A stretch of 61,970 nt of DNA from Chara braunii (Eukaryota; Streptophyta; Charophyceae; Charales; Characeae). Where the stretch lies: NCBI GenBank assembly GCA_003427395.1, contig BFEA01000062.1:3355291-3417260 (forward strand), written 5' to 3'. The position numbers were made by a program, and so were the translations under genes. Positions 44,557 to 57,275 of this stretch are shown here, in pieces. Below the pieces are notes generated by a model. The model had not been told where the DNA came from, searched no databases, and was given only the letters and a program-made list of their open reading frames with translations. Positions within the stretch are counted from its first letter, which is position 1. Every line of letters starts with the position of its first letter.

Positions 44557-45246
44557 TCAGAGCACGAGGGCGGGCACCCAGACGATCTCCCGCACTCACC
44601 ACACTGGCCAGCCCTCTCTCCCTCGGGCTCACTAGTACCAGGCGTAGCGAGACAGCCCGAGCTCAAATGAAGTGCGACTTAACTGGCAAGCCCACCCTCG
44701 CTTTATATGGTTGCCTTCCACCGCGATCCCTGTGCTCTGAACAAGGGTCCAAACTCAAATGATATTTGAATTCTTTAATTTTATTAACCGAGTTTTTACG
44801 AGGGTAATAACCAGGTAGAATAAAAGGAGTGAACCGAAGGCGGATCCCCAACGGTCACATTACGAGTAGGGCCCTCTTATAGTCCATCACAATCTCTCTG
44901 TTCCCTGACGTGACGTTCTTGCTGGCGCGACGATCCCATAACGGAATACTACCTGACTGCTCACTTTACTCAAAAGGCGTCCACAAACTACCACTAACGG
45001 GTACCCATGTTCGATGGCAAGGAGGGGGCTTATGACCCTCCATGCGTGGGGTGATAGGCCTCCTACCAATGCGGTCGCGGGTCGCCCCTCTTTTGGGGTC
45101 CTACCGCGCGGAGCTCAACCGAGCAGGTCTAGCGCAGGCGACATACGAGGGGCCGGGCCAGCCTAGGCCGTAGACCACTGTTTGAGCTCGGAGTTCGAAC
45201 CGTTGGCCTTCCCGCGAAGTGACAGGCCGAAAGGAAAATTGAGAAA

Positions 45247-45281
<35 letters not shown>

Positions 45282-45959
45282 TAATAATAAAATGAAATAA
45301 GGAAAGAAAATAAATCATATCGACGCCGCGGTCAGAGGTCACTAGATCGCCCCAAACTAAAGCGAGGGTCCAGATCTGTGCGCGGATCTAACACTTGACT
45401 TCCTTTTTCTCTTCCTATTCCCCTTTTTCCTTTTCTTTCTTTTTCTTTTACCCCTTTTTTGTCCGACTGTACCAGTGAGCCTACGCACCTAACCCATAAC
45501 CTGACCAGGGATCGATCGGCGCACAGTAGAAAAGACTGCGCCGACCTATTTACTTCCACGTCCCTTGGCGAGCCCAACGGCTACCACGGCCACAGGCCGG
45601 TAGTGCTCTGCTGTATAGCAGGGCGCCGAGCCTGCGTGGACCAAAGGAAAGTCCAGTGGCGCACCCTTTTGCCGAGGCAAACGCCAACTAGACCTGTCCA
45701 CGTCGAGGCACAGCTCAGGTACCAGGCCTGCTGAGGTTCGAAACACGCCTGACAAGCAGCAGAGGTCAGAACAGTACTGGTGCTGAGCAGAAATCTGGTA
45801 CACGAAGGAGGGCCGAGACACCGCGCCCTCCGACAACGCGCTCAAGCGGTGGCGGCACTTTCTCCTTGGTCGAAGTCAATTTCGATGGGTAACGACCAAC
45901 AATCCGTTGGTCTTTTACAAGACCCAAGACGCGGTCAACAACACCATCGCCCGTTGGAT
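44557..45959. other. unassigned sequence with (TAA)n
   Basis: Holds (TAA)n at about 45248-45290 and pyrimidine runs near 45400-45460. No gene seen. Confidence 0.4.
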
Positions 45960-46262
45960 GGCTTGCGTGCTTGCCTGCTTGCTTGCCTGCTTGCTTTCCT
46001 GCTTGCTTGCTGCTTGGTTGCCTGCTTGCTTGCTGCTTGGTTGCCTGCTTGCCTGCCTGCCTGCTTGCTTGCCTGCTTGCTTGCCTACTTGCTTGCCTGC
46101 TTGCTTGCCTACCTGCCTGCCTGCCTGTTTGCCTGCCTGCTTGCCTGCCTGCTTGCCTGCCTGCTTGCCTGCCTGCTCGCTCGCGCGCTGCTCGCTTGCT
46201 CGCTTGCTTGCTCGCTTGCTTGCTTGCTTGCTTGCCTGCCTGCCTGCCTTGCCCGCTTGCCC

Positions 46263-46298
<36 letters not shown>

Positions 46299-46740
46299 CT
46301 TGCCTGCCTGCCTTGCCCGCTTGCTCGCTCGCTCTGCCCTGCATGGCTTGGCCTTGTGCCTTCCTTGGCTGGCTTGCTTGCTTGTTTGCTTGGCTTGCCT
46401 TGGCCTTGCCTTGTGCCTTCCTTGGCTTGCCTTATGCCTTCCTTGGCTTGCCTTGGCCTTGCCTTGTGCCTTGCTTGGCTTGGCTTGGCCTTGCCTTGTG
46501 CCTTGCTTGGCTTGGCTTGGCCTTGCCTTGTGCCTTGCTTGGCTTGGCTTGGCCTTGCCCTTTGCCTTGCTTGGCTTGGCTTGACCTTGCCTTGTGCCTT
46601 GCTTGACTGGGCCTTGCCTTGTGCCTTGCTTGGCTGGGCCTTGCCTTGTGCCTTGCTTGGCTGGGCTTTGCCTGGCTTGCTTGGCTTCGCCTGGCTTGCT
46701 TGGCTTGGCTTGGCTTGTTTGCCTTGCTTGGCTTGCTCAC
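45960..46740. repeat. CTTGC/CTTGG minisatellite block
   Basis: The first half (to about 46335) is CTTGCTTGCCTGC-type units. The second half is ordered: a 32-bp unit (CCTTGCCTTGTGCCTTGC + TTGGCTTGGCTTGG) three to four times at about 46455-46585, then a 27-bp shortened form three times. Open frames here encode Leu/Ala/Cys or Lys/Gln/Ala/Ser repeats in every frame and are not genes. Confidence 0.9.
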
Positions 46741-46837
46741 TCACTGCCTGCCAAGCACGCAAGCAAGAAAGCAATCGAGCAAGCAAGCCAGCCAGCGAGC
46801 GAGCAGGCGGGCGGACAGACAGACGGATCTGATCTTG

Positions 46838-46855
46838 AATGATTAATTGATTGAT

Positions 46856-46904
<49 letters not shown>

Positions 46905-46917
46905 AAAAAAAAAAAAA
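46838..46917. repeat. (GATT)n microsatellite ending in poly(A)
   Basis: About 17 GATT units followed by 12 A. The same tetranucleotide motif (complement) is at 32117-32228. Confidence 0.9.
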
Positions 46918-47154
46918 GGGCCGGGAGCAGGGCGAGACGGAACATGAGGATGCAACGACCCTCAGCCGCCGCCCTTTCCCCGACCCTTTTTTTACCGGGA
47001 AAACTAGGGCGCAGTCATGGTTTTCAGTCACAATTTTGCGTATGTTGCTCCACAGCAAGGAAAATCGTGTATGTATACAACCTAGCTTTAGGGTTGGGTG
47101 GGGATGTGTTATATTCGAGGGATGACTTAACTGCATTTTAGTTTGCAAATGTGA

Positions 47155-47740
47155 CTCGCGAGGAGGAGGAGGGAGAGGAGGAGGAGGAGGAGGAGGGAGA
47201 GGAGGAGGAGGAAGAAGAAGAGTAGGAGGAAAACGAGGAGAAAGAGGAGGAGGAGAAGGAGGAGAAGGAGGAGGAGACGGAGGAGGACGAAGAGGCGATG
47301 GAGGAGGACAAAGAGGAAGAGGAGGACAAGGAGGTGGAAGACGAGGAGGAAGAGGAGGGGGCGGACGAGGAGGGGGTGGANNNNNNNNNNNNNNNNNNNN
47401 NNNNNNNNNNNNNNNNNNNNNNNNNNNNNNNNNNNNNNNNNNNNNNNNNNNNNNNNNNNNNNNNNNNNNNNNNNNNNNNNNNNNNNNNNNNNNNNNNNNN
47501 NNNNNNNNNNNNNNNNNNNNNNNNNNNNNNNNNNNNNNNNNNNNNNNNNNNNNNNNNNNNNNNNNNNNNNNGGAAGACGAGGAGGAAGACGAGGAGGAAG
47601 AGGAGGAGGAAGAGGAGGAGGAAGAGGAGGAGGAAGAGGAGGGGGCAGACGAGGAAGAGGAGGAGGAGGAGGAGGAAGAGGAGGAGGAAGAGGAGGAGGG
47701 AGAGGAGGAGGAGGGGATGAGGAGAAGGACGAACAGGAAT
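47155..47740 (+). repeat. GAG/GGA acidic-codon array, interrupted by a gap
   Basis: On the plus strand it encodes Glu/Asp-rich peptides, including EEDEEAMEEDKEEEEDKEVE, as in the array at 37345-37655 on the other strand. An N gap lies inside. Confidence 0.85.
47381..47571. other. assembly gap (191 N)
   Basis: A run of N within low-complexity DNA, where short reads fail. Confidence 1.
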
Positions 47741-47889
47741 AGGAGGCTCACTTTAGCGATGGGTAGTCGAGCAGCTCCCGACGATGGCTCCAGTGGCAGC
47801 GGCTATGCCTGCAGCAGCGGAACAGCGGGGCAGCGGGGCAGCGGGGCAGCAAGCAGCGGGGAGGCGGGGCAGCGAGGCTGTGCAATTTC

Positions 47890-48165
47890 GAATTCAAAAT
47901 TGGCCTAATTTGGGCCGTCGATCTTGGTGGACCAACCGCCCAGATTGGGCCTTTTTTTTCGAAATCGGTGGGTCTCACTCAAGATCCGCCACCGCGAGGT
48001 GCTGCCAGGGGTTGATCAAACCCCTTGGCACCCTTAGACCCCAAGAAGAAGCCCTGCGCCTATTTTGCGCAGGCCCCCGAATGTTTATTTCCGGGTTCTT
48101 CCGGGGTGATTTTTCCGGCCGAATATTCCAGATGGTCCTGGGCCATCTGGATATCCAAAAAAAAA
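47890..48165. repeat. GC-rich multi-hairpin repeat
   Basis: Successive inverted repeats: GGTGC..CCAGGGGTT with AAACCCCTTGGCACC (about 47999-48033), CCTGCGC/GCGCAGG (about 48054-48075) and a perfect CCAGATGG/CCATCTGG (48130-48152). The style resembles 29800-30150. No ORF. Confidence 0.6.
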
Positions 48166-48639
48166 AACTTTGCTTATATCGGAGACAAGAATTTACAGGT
48201 GGTAGAAACCTGGCTGACGCCATGCATAGCTGCGGTGTTTTGTGCTCTTAGTTGGCCAATGCCAGAACGACTCTGGGCGGTGCTGGGGCGTAGCCCTGTG
48301 ACCTGTTTATAGCAGGGGCTTGAGGCCTGGTAGAGAGATCTAGGGATTCGTCGAGGGAGGAAGGCAATCCAGTGGCAAACTGGGGGAGGCTGCCAGGACA
48401 ACCCAAGGGGCTGGGTTTAGTCGTGGTAGAGAGAAACACAACAGCTATGGTAGGTATTTGTTAGGCTGATACTGCCTTTGGAATGTTGTGTCTAGTAGAA
48501 GGGAGGTTAGGATTTTGCTTATGTAAGTGTGAGGCCAGGTTTTGCTGAGATAGCTCTTAGCATTTTCATAGACTATCATAGACTATCATCAAACATCATC
48601 ATTATCATCATCATCTTCATCATCCTCAACTTATGTAAT

Positions 48640-48680
48640 GGACACTGGGCCGGGTTCCCAGCAGTTTTATAATTTAAAAA
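48640..48680 (+). mobile_element. fragment of the LINE 3' tail, copy 9
   Basis: GGACACTGGGCCGGGTTCCC then AGCAG, i.e. hairpin I with CTGGG/CCCAG; the rest is lost. It lies against a LINE fragment of opposite orientation. Confidence 0.5.
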
Positions 48681-48689
48681 ACGCCAAAA

Positions 48690-49196
48690 AAAGAAAAAAG
48701 GGCTGTCCAAATCTCCTGTGTGGAAAGGGGTTGCTCTATTGCATCTCTTTGTTGGTCCGCGAGAGCTTTTTGGCGAGGAGATAAGAAGTCAACTATCTCG
48801 CGAGCTGTTTTCCTCGGGCCACGAGCTGCACCAAGATGTGAACACATCTCGGAAGAACTCCCTCGCGACACGGGTGCACTGGGCTGTGGAAGTGGCCAGA
48901 AGGGCTTGCTCTTGTAAGAAGTCAGAGAGCGCTTCGACTGTCGTCCTTCCCAACTGCGGCCTCGCCATGGCGAAAAAGCGAGTGTCCATTGCTCCTTCGG
49001 TCAAGTGTTCATGTAGTTTGCCACGGATTCGCATTCCTAGCCAGTGTTGTTCTATGAACTGTAGTAATTGGGTTTGGATGGATTGGATGGATGCTGTGTC
49101 GTCAGAAGTGCTGTCCAGTAGTTCGACTGGCTCGTTGTGATACAGGTCTTGAAGCTCCCAGTGTAGTTGCATTTCTTTTGCAGTGCCAGTTGGCAA
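48690..49196 (-). pseudogene. LINE ORF2 fragment (endonuclease-RT linker)
   Basis: The minus strand reads LTEGAMDTRFFAMARPQLGR, TTVEALSDF, TAQCTRVAREFFRDVF and LSTQEIWTALF, aligning with LTEEAMDSHFFTLAKARARR ... LSKNEIWTVLL of the LINE at 55.9-56.3 kb. A frameshift separates the two halves near 48830. Both ends are truncated. Confidence 0.75.
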
Positions 49197-49621
49197 ACCC
49201 CGATGGAATCAGATGAACATACTAATTTATGTGACCTGTCTGATTAAATTCTTGGGGAACTGGAGGAGTTCCAGGGCAAACCAGTGGGGAAGAGAGTGCG
49301 GATGAAGCACAGCAGAAGACTCAATCACACTAGACATCATAGATCAATGCACAACACTAAAATGTCGGTAGAAAGTAAACTCAAAACACAGGGTGGAGGG
49401 GGTTGTGCATGGACAGAGTCCCCCCGGATCATGAAGCACAGATGGAGGTGGGGAAGAAGAAGAAAAGGGAGTGAGGGAGAGGAGGAAGAACACAAGACAC
49501 ATCCGTGCCAACATTATAGTCCCACATGCTCCACATCTCTCCTAATTGCCTCCAACCCACAACAATACAGATCTATCTGCGCAGTTGCACTCCCATAAAT
49601 GTAATGGCAGGCCTCAACTAG

Positions 49622-49714
<93 letters not shown>

Positions 49715-50140
49715 AGTTATGGTTGACCGCTGAAAGGTGGCCTCTTGAGCCGTTGATGCCATGCAGATCACAGGTCGCAGCTATGGGCCACATGTGAGTA
49801 CCCTCCTCTTCTGCGGAACTCCTCTCCACCTCCTAGCGCTACTCTCTGGCAGCAGGGTGCCCTTTGAATGTGAATGCCTAATTTCCTCAACCACAGCTGA
49901 ATAGTGGCTGGAAGACCTCAGTTCTACCGGTAGTACGATCTGAGGTCCAGAAGGGAGGCCTCGGTCCTGGCCCAAACTCTCTTGCTGCATCAGCAGCAGC
50001 GTCTGACCGGTTGGTATGAATAAGGAAAGTCCTGTGACTGGAGAGGTAGAGAGGAGAAAAGTAGCTCCATTTCTAATGCGGAAAGAACCTCCTCGCCCCG
50101 ACCACTAACTCAAACAAACACCTGAACAGGCACATGTCTG
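49197..50140. other. unassigned sequence with (CT)n
   Basis: Contains a (CT)n run at 49624-49712 (about 44 units). No gene seen. Confidence 0.5.
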
Positions 50141-50146
50141 AACGAA

Positions 50147-50300
50147 CACATCACATGTGAGCACAAATATGCGCACCTGTTCAGACAGGTAAAAGGGATA
50201 GCAGACTGCAAACAAAAGTACAAGAAAACATCACATGTGAACACAAACTGTGCAGACAGGTAAAAGGGATAGCAGACTGCAAACAAAAGTACAAGAAGCA
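50147..50300. repeat. tandem duplication, about 78-bp period
   Basis: The unit CATCACATGTGA...CACAAA...CAGACAGGTAAAAGGGATAG...AAAAGTACAAGAA occurs twice in a row. Confidence 0.85.
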
Positions 50301-53300
50301 GGATGTGTTCGTTGCTACGAGTAGCATGGAGCTTCGTACCGCTGCGCAACCCCGACTCCACCCAGTGTGTCGTCCCACCATGACGAGCAATGGGGGAGTT
50401 GGGGTAAACGCAATCCCCTCGTGCACGTGCAGAGTGCACATACTGGAAGCTTTCATCCCAACAATCGCAAGGCATATAGGCCCGGTTTCATTCGAAAGCC
50501 CAGAGGAACTAAGTACATCTATCGCACAACTTTTCACAGGTTGATTTCAAGTCGACCTTTCTTTGATCCAGAAGGTTTTCTTCGGCACGACTTTACACAG
50601 CCCACTCTGGCCCAACTTCAAAGACATTAATTACCTGAGAACCACTACCTACAGCAGACGGATTGAATCTGTAGAGATGACACCATTACAAAGGCATTTT
50701 ATTTCGCCTGACTCACATCTCGGCACTCAACAGGAAGAGCCGTTTGGACTCATCGACGTCGTAAACTCTTGATCTCAAAGGGGATTCCCTCAGAGTTTCC
50801 AAGCCCGCGCCTTTGGCACAGCATCGATCATAGCTCCACACAAACCGAGCACAAAATTAACTCCGACTTCACCCCAGTGTCCCTTGGGGACCCCCGTTTC
50901 TCTCTTTATGAGCCCACCACTGCACCCATACCACTTAAAACTCCTCAACCAATCAACTGCTTCCAACCCCACCTCTCTCCCAAGCCCTGCCCACATTTCT
51001 TTGTATCAACCAATCAACCAATCAAATGCACATGGCTAGTTATCTCTCTGACATTCTTCGTTACGAGCTCAACCCCTGCTCTGTCACCCTCTTCCATGCT
51101 CAACATCTTCCTCTGGACAAATGTACCGACGCCTCCCCCAATGAATCCCTGGTCCTGTCCCGCTTCAATCTTCTTTCCACCCTGCGTCAGTGCCAGTTTC
51201 AGGAACCGTCATCACCCCCGACATGATGCCAACTCAACACCCTTGCACCACAGGATATGGTCTCTCCCTCAGACCTCACTCTCGCTCTCTCTCACGCCTC
51301 ACTGTGACGCCCAAACCTCACGCCCAGCGAGACTTCCTGTTCGGAGTGTTAGTGGGCCTGGAAGTGCGAAAAGGGGTGTGCCAAGGACTTTTGGAAAGTG
51401 GGGGTGGAGTCCCAGGTCGGAACTGAGATCTCCTGTGGCAAGTTCCAGGGATGCGAATGCAGGAGGATAGGTGCGGATCGGAGTCCTGCTTTATGCTAAG
51501 GGAAGCGGGGCTACCGCCTCCATTGATTTCGTCGTCTGGGTCAGACTCGTATCTATCTGGTGGACCGTCGGGACGCTATGGCTATCTCGTTGGTTGATCA
51601 CCTATCGGCGCCGAACGTCGCAGGCCTCGAAGTTGAACGAGGCCAGTCTCAGCCGAAGGCTGTGTGGCAGTCGCTCTTCCTCCGAGTGAGTTCGTCGGAC
51701 GAAGCCGGAGGCTCGGTACTCGTGATCCTGCAGGCACTCCGAGCACGGGGGATGGGGCTAGTAGGGGGCGATTGCGGGCCAGGGGACGATGGTTGAGTGA
51801 TAGGGCAGGATGAGGTGATAGGGAGGAAACTCGGTCCCTAAAATAATGATCCCGGGCTCCACGACGACGTGACACGTGTATGGGCTAAAGTAGCTGGGGA
51901 GATGGGGGATACGTCCCAAAGCTCGGTCAAGATCCCACTCGCAAATACGTTCGGTTCCGGTTAGGTAAGGGAAGTTCGGCGGGTCCGCCCTCGATCGGGC
52001 TGACGAGCAGGAGCATTCCCAATATCCCCGGAATTCCCAATCTCTCAAACACTCCCGGTCGGTGACACGAAAAGGGATTTCAAAATTATAGGGCGGGCAG
52101 ACATTTAGACATTCGGAAAATCGATTGAGTTCACGTTTCGCAGACACTCGTGTAGGCAGCGATCATGCTTGGTCAAGCCTGCACGTGCGTGCACGAGACC
52201 TATCCTTCGATCGGATGGGTGAAAGTTAGTTGTTCGCAGGATGGGTCGTCCTATGATGAGACAAACATCTTAATCGTCTAGCATGCATATCTAGTTCATA
52301 CACAGACGAGATCACACCTAACATTCATGCATTCAGCTTCACGCACACACATACACATCAACAGAAGGAATTGAGGATCCTTATGCAACAATTCTTCTGC
52401 CAACAGCCCGGGGGACGCACAAGATTCGATTGCAGGTGACCAACCAATCAAATTTATCAATTCAAAAATTAAGAGAAGGGGAGTGGAGGAATACAGCCAT
52501 TATCGACCTCTCAAAAGAACAAATGAAAAATCCGAGATGCCGATCCAGAAAGGAAAAGGGCGACTTGCGCCGAATACAAAAATTGCTTAGAAGGATAGAA
52601 GAAGAGCCAAAATTACTTAGAAGAATGGAAGAAGAAGCTCCCCACACACCTCCCGTCTCTCTCTCTCTCTCCCTCTCTCTCTTTCTTTCGTCACAACATC
52701 CCGATGCGGGCAGTCCGTCGCCTCGCACCCACACAGAGTTGTCACCCCGCTTGATCCGAGCATGCAAGCCAGGTTCGCCCGTGCGCCACAGTTCGTCGCG
52801 GCCCCACGTCAACCCCTCATGCCCAGCATCAGCTCGTCGGATCGCCCAACCCTCTACTCACCTGCCAACTCTTGCTCATTAGCCAATCCTCTCGACCACG
52901 CTAACTTCCAAAATTCTTAGAGAGTGAGTTAATCGTGCTTGCGACATTTAAAGCATGCGTGTGCGCAATATCCGGGATTGTGTCCGAGTAGGAGGGAGAG
53001 GAAGGAAGGAAGTGCCTACGACTGCATGGCCATGCCGTGGCGTGGGGGACGTAGCCTCACTCCACACATCGATCTGGTCATGCATGCGCTCAGGCCACTA
53101 GGGCAGAGGAAGAGGTACGTGCGCACGGGGGCACTACAAAAGATATCAAGAACGAGAGGATTACAGTTGCAATCATGCCCGCCAAAACAAAAATTACAAT
53201 TACACGCAAGGATTGGGCGCGGAAAAATCAGAGCGCAGATCCTGACGCGGCAAGGCGTGCGCAAGTGAGAAGCGTCGTGCAACAGAAATTGAGGTGCGCC

Positions 53301-53862
53301 CAAATTCCTAATCTAAATCCTAATTGCAAAAAGAAATTCCGAACGAAGCAAATTCCGAGAGCCCGCGGGGGCTCGACATCGGTTGAAAATTCAAAAAGAT
53401 TTTTTGGCGCGACGGTCGCGCCAAAATTCCTATTTCCCACAGCAAAACAAGAAAGAAGCTATGTCAATAGTTATCTTTCGCGCTCGCTAAGGCGCGATCA
53501 GCTACCAATCGTCACAAGATTACCCCGGCCTCAATTCCAAAGGAGAAACAAACAAAGCAAGGGCACCCATGCAATTCACCAGGCCATCCCGATTCAGCCC
53601 CCGAAGTAGTCTAGCGCAGAAAATCACGCGGCTGCAGAAAATACTTTGACACATCACTCTCTCCTGATAAGCTTTGGTGCCAGTGCACCTCTCCCTTAGA
53701 CCTCACTCTCACTCTCTCTCATGCCTCACTATCTCCTGCTAAGCTTTGGTGCTAGTGCACCTCTCCTACTCTAGTTGTGGTTACTCTCGCTCTCACCGTG
53801 TCTCCCTCTAGACTACCTTTCTTCAGCACTAGCGCTCAGCAACACTCCAGCATCCAGCCAAC
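50301..53862. other. unassigned sequence
   Basis: About 3.5 kb without recognisable genes. Open frames at 50769-51470 (Pro/Ser-rich) and 53175-53609 (basic, Gln/Lys-rich) lack family features and may be chance. A short duplicated AAGCTTTGGTGC...AGTGCACCTCTCC block lies at about 53672-53768. Confidence 0.4.
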
Positions 53863-53953
53863 ACAAGGCAGATTGAATCACGAGATGCGGACGGCTGATG
53901 TTACATAGTTTTAATTCAGCCTGGCCTACCTCATGTTGATTTCTTGGAAGCTG
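53863..53953 (+). repeat. 91-bp direct repeat, upstream copy
   Basis: Matches 59946-60037 with about four substitutions and small indels. It carries the left edge of the LINE insertion; the downstream copy represents the uninterrupted sequence. Confidence 0.8.
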
Positions 53954-54696
53954 ATTGGCAACAGGTACTGAACCGAATCTGGAATATTGTACATAAAAAA
54001 TTCCAGCCCCCCACTACTGCAGAAACATCGAACATAGCTAAAGAGACAAATAAGCTCCCTCCACACACCCCCAACCACCCACCCCCGGACGAGGGCACAC
54101 AACAAGCCTTGCATGATCCTCGCCTTGAACAAGGAGGGAGAGAAACAGCAGAGGCGGAGGAAACAGGCCTTTCCAAGCGGGCAAAATTACACCACCTGAT
54201 CGAAAAAGGTTTGTACCATAAGAGCCTACCGAAGGGGGACAAAGTGCTAGTTTTACCAATTAGGAGAAAGACTGGGAAATGGGAACTGGGCTTATCACCT
54301 GCTAAGTCTGAGGACCCGTACACCCCCGCCTACAGAGGAATGACACTAGACGGGTGGCACATGCAGAGGGAAGGTGCACTAAGGACTCATGAAGTCACGG
54401 AATTTATCGCTAGCCATTACGAACCAAGAGCAATGGCTACTATTAGTGTATCAACGGAAGGCCTGAAGATGGCTTACAAATATCTCTACGTGAGATTCGA
54501 GGAGAATAAGGAGGTATGGCTGCAATGGCACACACACAATACACTCTTGGATACCCAACAGCTTAAGTTTAAGCCGAGCAATGTTTGGTCGTTTGACGAA
54601 TTACTCACATGCGTCTGCACAATCCTAAGGAAAAACATCCTCAATAGAGGGGTGGATTGGGAGACGCAGGAATGGACACAACTCCTAAACAGATAG
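53949..54696 (+). pseudogene. LINE N-terminal region (ORF1 or ORF2 N-terminus)
   Basis: An open frame of about 250 codons without an ATG at the element edge, ending in TAG at 54694-54696. It is in the same frame as the endonuclease that follows, so the TAG may be a mutation inside one long ORF or a true ORF boundary. A basic middle (RAKLHHLIEKGLYHKSLPKG) and YRGMTLDGWHMQREGALRTH are notable. No zinc knuckle or RRM recognised. Confidence 0.55.
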
Positions 54697-54729
54697 GAAG
54701 GGCCAAGGGGTATTCAAACACAATCAACG

Positions 54730-55656
54730 ATGGACTGGGTAAATGTGGTGTATGGGAAAAACAACAAGTGGAAGCGCACCCTACAACAAGAATACTTAGA
54801 CACTAGAACAATCAACGTGAACGGTCTAGCGTCCCGCAACGCGGAAAAAATCAAAGCATTATGGGACTTGATGAGGGGAGTTGGGGGAAGATCGTGGTCG
54901 GACGTAGTTTGCGTTCAGGAGACGCATCTAATGGATACACCAGAACACCGCAGGGCACACAAACAGGCTTGGCCCTTCCAAAGCTTCCAAGCGTTTGCCC
55001 CCTGCCAGGGGAGCTCAGGGGTAGCAATCTGGATCCCACCCAATTCACGACTGGAGGTGCTTTGTTGGGAGAAGGACGTGGAGGAGGGACGATGGGTCAA
55101 AGTATTGGGCATGCTGGAACTAGAGATAGTGTGCATACTATCCATATACGCCCCAAACACGACCCGTGAAAGGACCTTCTTTGAAAAAATAGAAACAATC
55201 CCTACCCCAGAAGTCCCTCTGATATTAGCAGGAGACTTCAACGCCGCACAAGACAGGTGGCTGGACCGATGGAAAGTCTCCCACACCACTGCATATAACG
55301 CAAAGGAGGATGAGATGATGTTGTGAGATTTGTGTGTCCCTCTCTCCCTTTTCGACACCTTGAGACGTAGTTATCCCACCGAAAGAGCCTTTACATGTAT
55401 CCAAAACAATGACCCCGCCAGACTGTCCAAATCTCAAATTGATCTAATTTTGGCTTCACAGGAGTTGGGAGGGGGGCTCTCGATGACGACAATACTACCG
55501 ACAAGCCCATACCCCGGTTTAGATCACAGGATGTGCATGGCGGTATGGACGTTTCGCAAACGACCAGACCAGAGGGCCAGCTATTATAAACTAAATACCT
55601 CCCTACTCAAAACCAATTCCTTTCATAATTATCTAAAGCATGTTTGGGACTTCTAG
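54730..55656 (+). pseudogene. LINE endonuclease domain
   Basis: An apurinic/apyrimidinic-type endonuclease that would nick target DNA. Visible motifs in order: INVNGLAS (Asn), VCVQETHL (Glu), LSIYAPNT, LILAGDFNAAQDRW (Asp-x-Asn), SQIDLILAS and GLDHRMC (His). An in-frame TGA at 55324-55326 and a TAG at 55654-55656 interrupt the frame; both can come from single C-to-T or G-to-A changes. Confidence 0.85.
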
Positions 55657-55880
55657 AGAGATCATCGCCCTCAACTAGACTCACAAATTGCCTGGTTCAA
55701 CAATGGTCTGTTCTTCATGGCCAAAAAAAGCAATGAATACTCTAAACACTTAGCCGCCCAGAGATACGAGCAAAAAGTCATACTCATGCAAAATCTAGTG
55801 AATGCAGAACAGGAGCAAAATTTGCAAAATTCGCAAGAGAAGGAGCAAATTGTAGTATTACAAACCCGTATATACAAAAA

Positions 55881-57275
55881 ATGAAGGACCAACTTTTCAA
55901 ACATGCACAATACCGATGGCAAGGAGCCCAAACAAGGGCAAGACTATCCAAATTCCTGACTGAAGAGGCGATGGACTCCCACTTCTTCACTTTGGCTAAA
56001 GCACGTGCCCGAAGAACCACGATCGAAGCTCTTTATGAACCTACTGTCGGGGATTCAGACCCGGCCATTACCACAGCTCGCTGCACAAAGATAACATACG
56101 ACTTCTACAAAAATCTTTTTTCTTTGCATATAGACAAATTGGATGCATTACAACATGATCGCCAAATTAAAGAATTCCTAAACCCTGTAAACAAATCATT
56201 AATACCCGAACAACACGATTCTTTAGAAGCCCCACTCTCTAAAAATGAGATATGGACTGTCCTCCTGCAAATGAAGGAGGAAAAGGCCCCTGGAGTCGAT
56301 AGCTTCCCTAAGGAATTTTGGGAAACCACATGGGATTTTATGAGCCAAGACGTTATGGATTTCTATAACGAAGTGTGGCTCACGGGAGAGATGGGAGAAA
56401 GGGTGGGGCAAGGAGTATTAACCCTCTTATATAAAAAAGGGGACAAGATGGATATCAGGAATTGCAGACCTATCAAGCTCCTAACAATCGTGTACAAAAT
56501 GTTGTCCAAAGCCTTGGCAAATAGGATGATCCCGGTTATGGAGGACATCATCCATCCCGCTCAAACCGACTTTATGGCAAATAGGAACATACAAGAAAAT
56601 ATAATGTTGATCCATGAGATCCTCCAACTCACAAGACACTCCCGACAAAACGCGGCTTTAATCTTCATCAATTTTGAAAAAGCCTATGACCATGTGGACT
56701 GGTTGTTTCTGGACAAGTGTCTAGAAAAAATGAACTTTGGGCCAGATTTCAGACGCTGGATAAAAATACTTCACCAAAACGCTACTACCTGCGTCCAGGT
56801 CAATGGAAATCCCGCGCCACCCCTACACTTAGAACGATCGGTTCACCAAGGGGATCCTATCGCTCCCTTCCTTCTCTTGGTCATTATGGAGGCACTAGCC
56901 GCCAACCTTCGGGCCAACAAAAACATCACTAAAATTCGAGTCACGCGCATCCCAGAGGATGCAATCCCAGTGTGTTCACTATTCGCGGATGATCTTACGA
57001 TCATGGCAGAGGCCACCCACCGCAACTTGGGAGAAATCCAACAGATGATGGAAAAGTTTGCCAAGGTTTCTGACATGACGGTTAATTGGGGGTCTAAAAC
57101 ACAAGGATGGTGGATCCACTTCCAAGGGGGACGTCCTCCAGAATCACCACACATTGCATGGATACCATTAGAAACCCCAATAAGAATCCTAGGGATATCC
57201 ATGACTGCAGAGGGACGACCACCAATCAACGACGAATGGATCAGCGCCCCGGCTCGGCACAAATTTAACAACTAG
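55881..57275 (+). pseudogene. LINE reverse transcriptase domain
   Basis: After a frameshift at an A6 run (about 55875-55880), the frame reads the linker (LTEEAMDSHFFTLAKARARR), then RT motifs: KAPGVDSFPKEFWE, LLYKKGDKMDIRNCRPIKLL, IFINFEKAYDHVDW, QGDPIAPFLLLVIMEAL and the catalytic FADD (about 56982-56993). It ends at TAG 57273-57275, in a context (NN*RNKHISLFGR) where Trp is likely. It would perform target-primed reverse transcription. Confidence 0.9.

Noticed and set aside
44760-44850. AT-rich stretch as a further organelle insertion
   Set aside because: The minus-strand reading (FILPGYYPRKNSVNKIKEF) looks plausible, but I cannot match it to a named organelle gene.
45200-45225. tRNA T-arm-like GAGTTCGAACC
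   Set aside because: No matching T-stem, anticodon arm or acceptor. No tRNA or rRNA gene was found in the window.
45780-46945. Open frames of 350 and 278 codons over the CTTGC minisatellite
   Set aside because: Repeat composition leaves nearly all frames open on both strands; the peptides are pure Leu/Ala/Cys or Lys/Gln/Ser repeats.
50769-51470. 233-codon Pro/Ser-rich plus-strand frame
   Set aside because: Composition follows the pyrimidine-rich DNA; no motif, no splice or family support.
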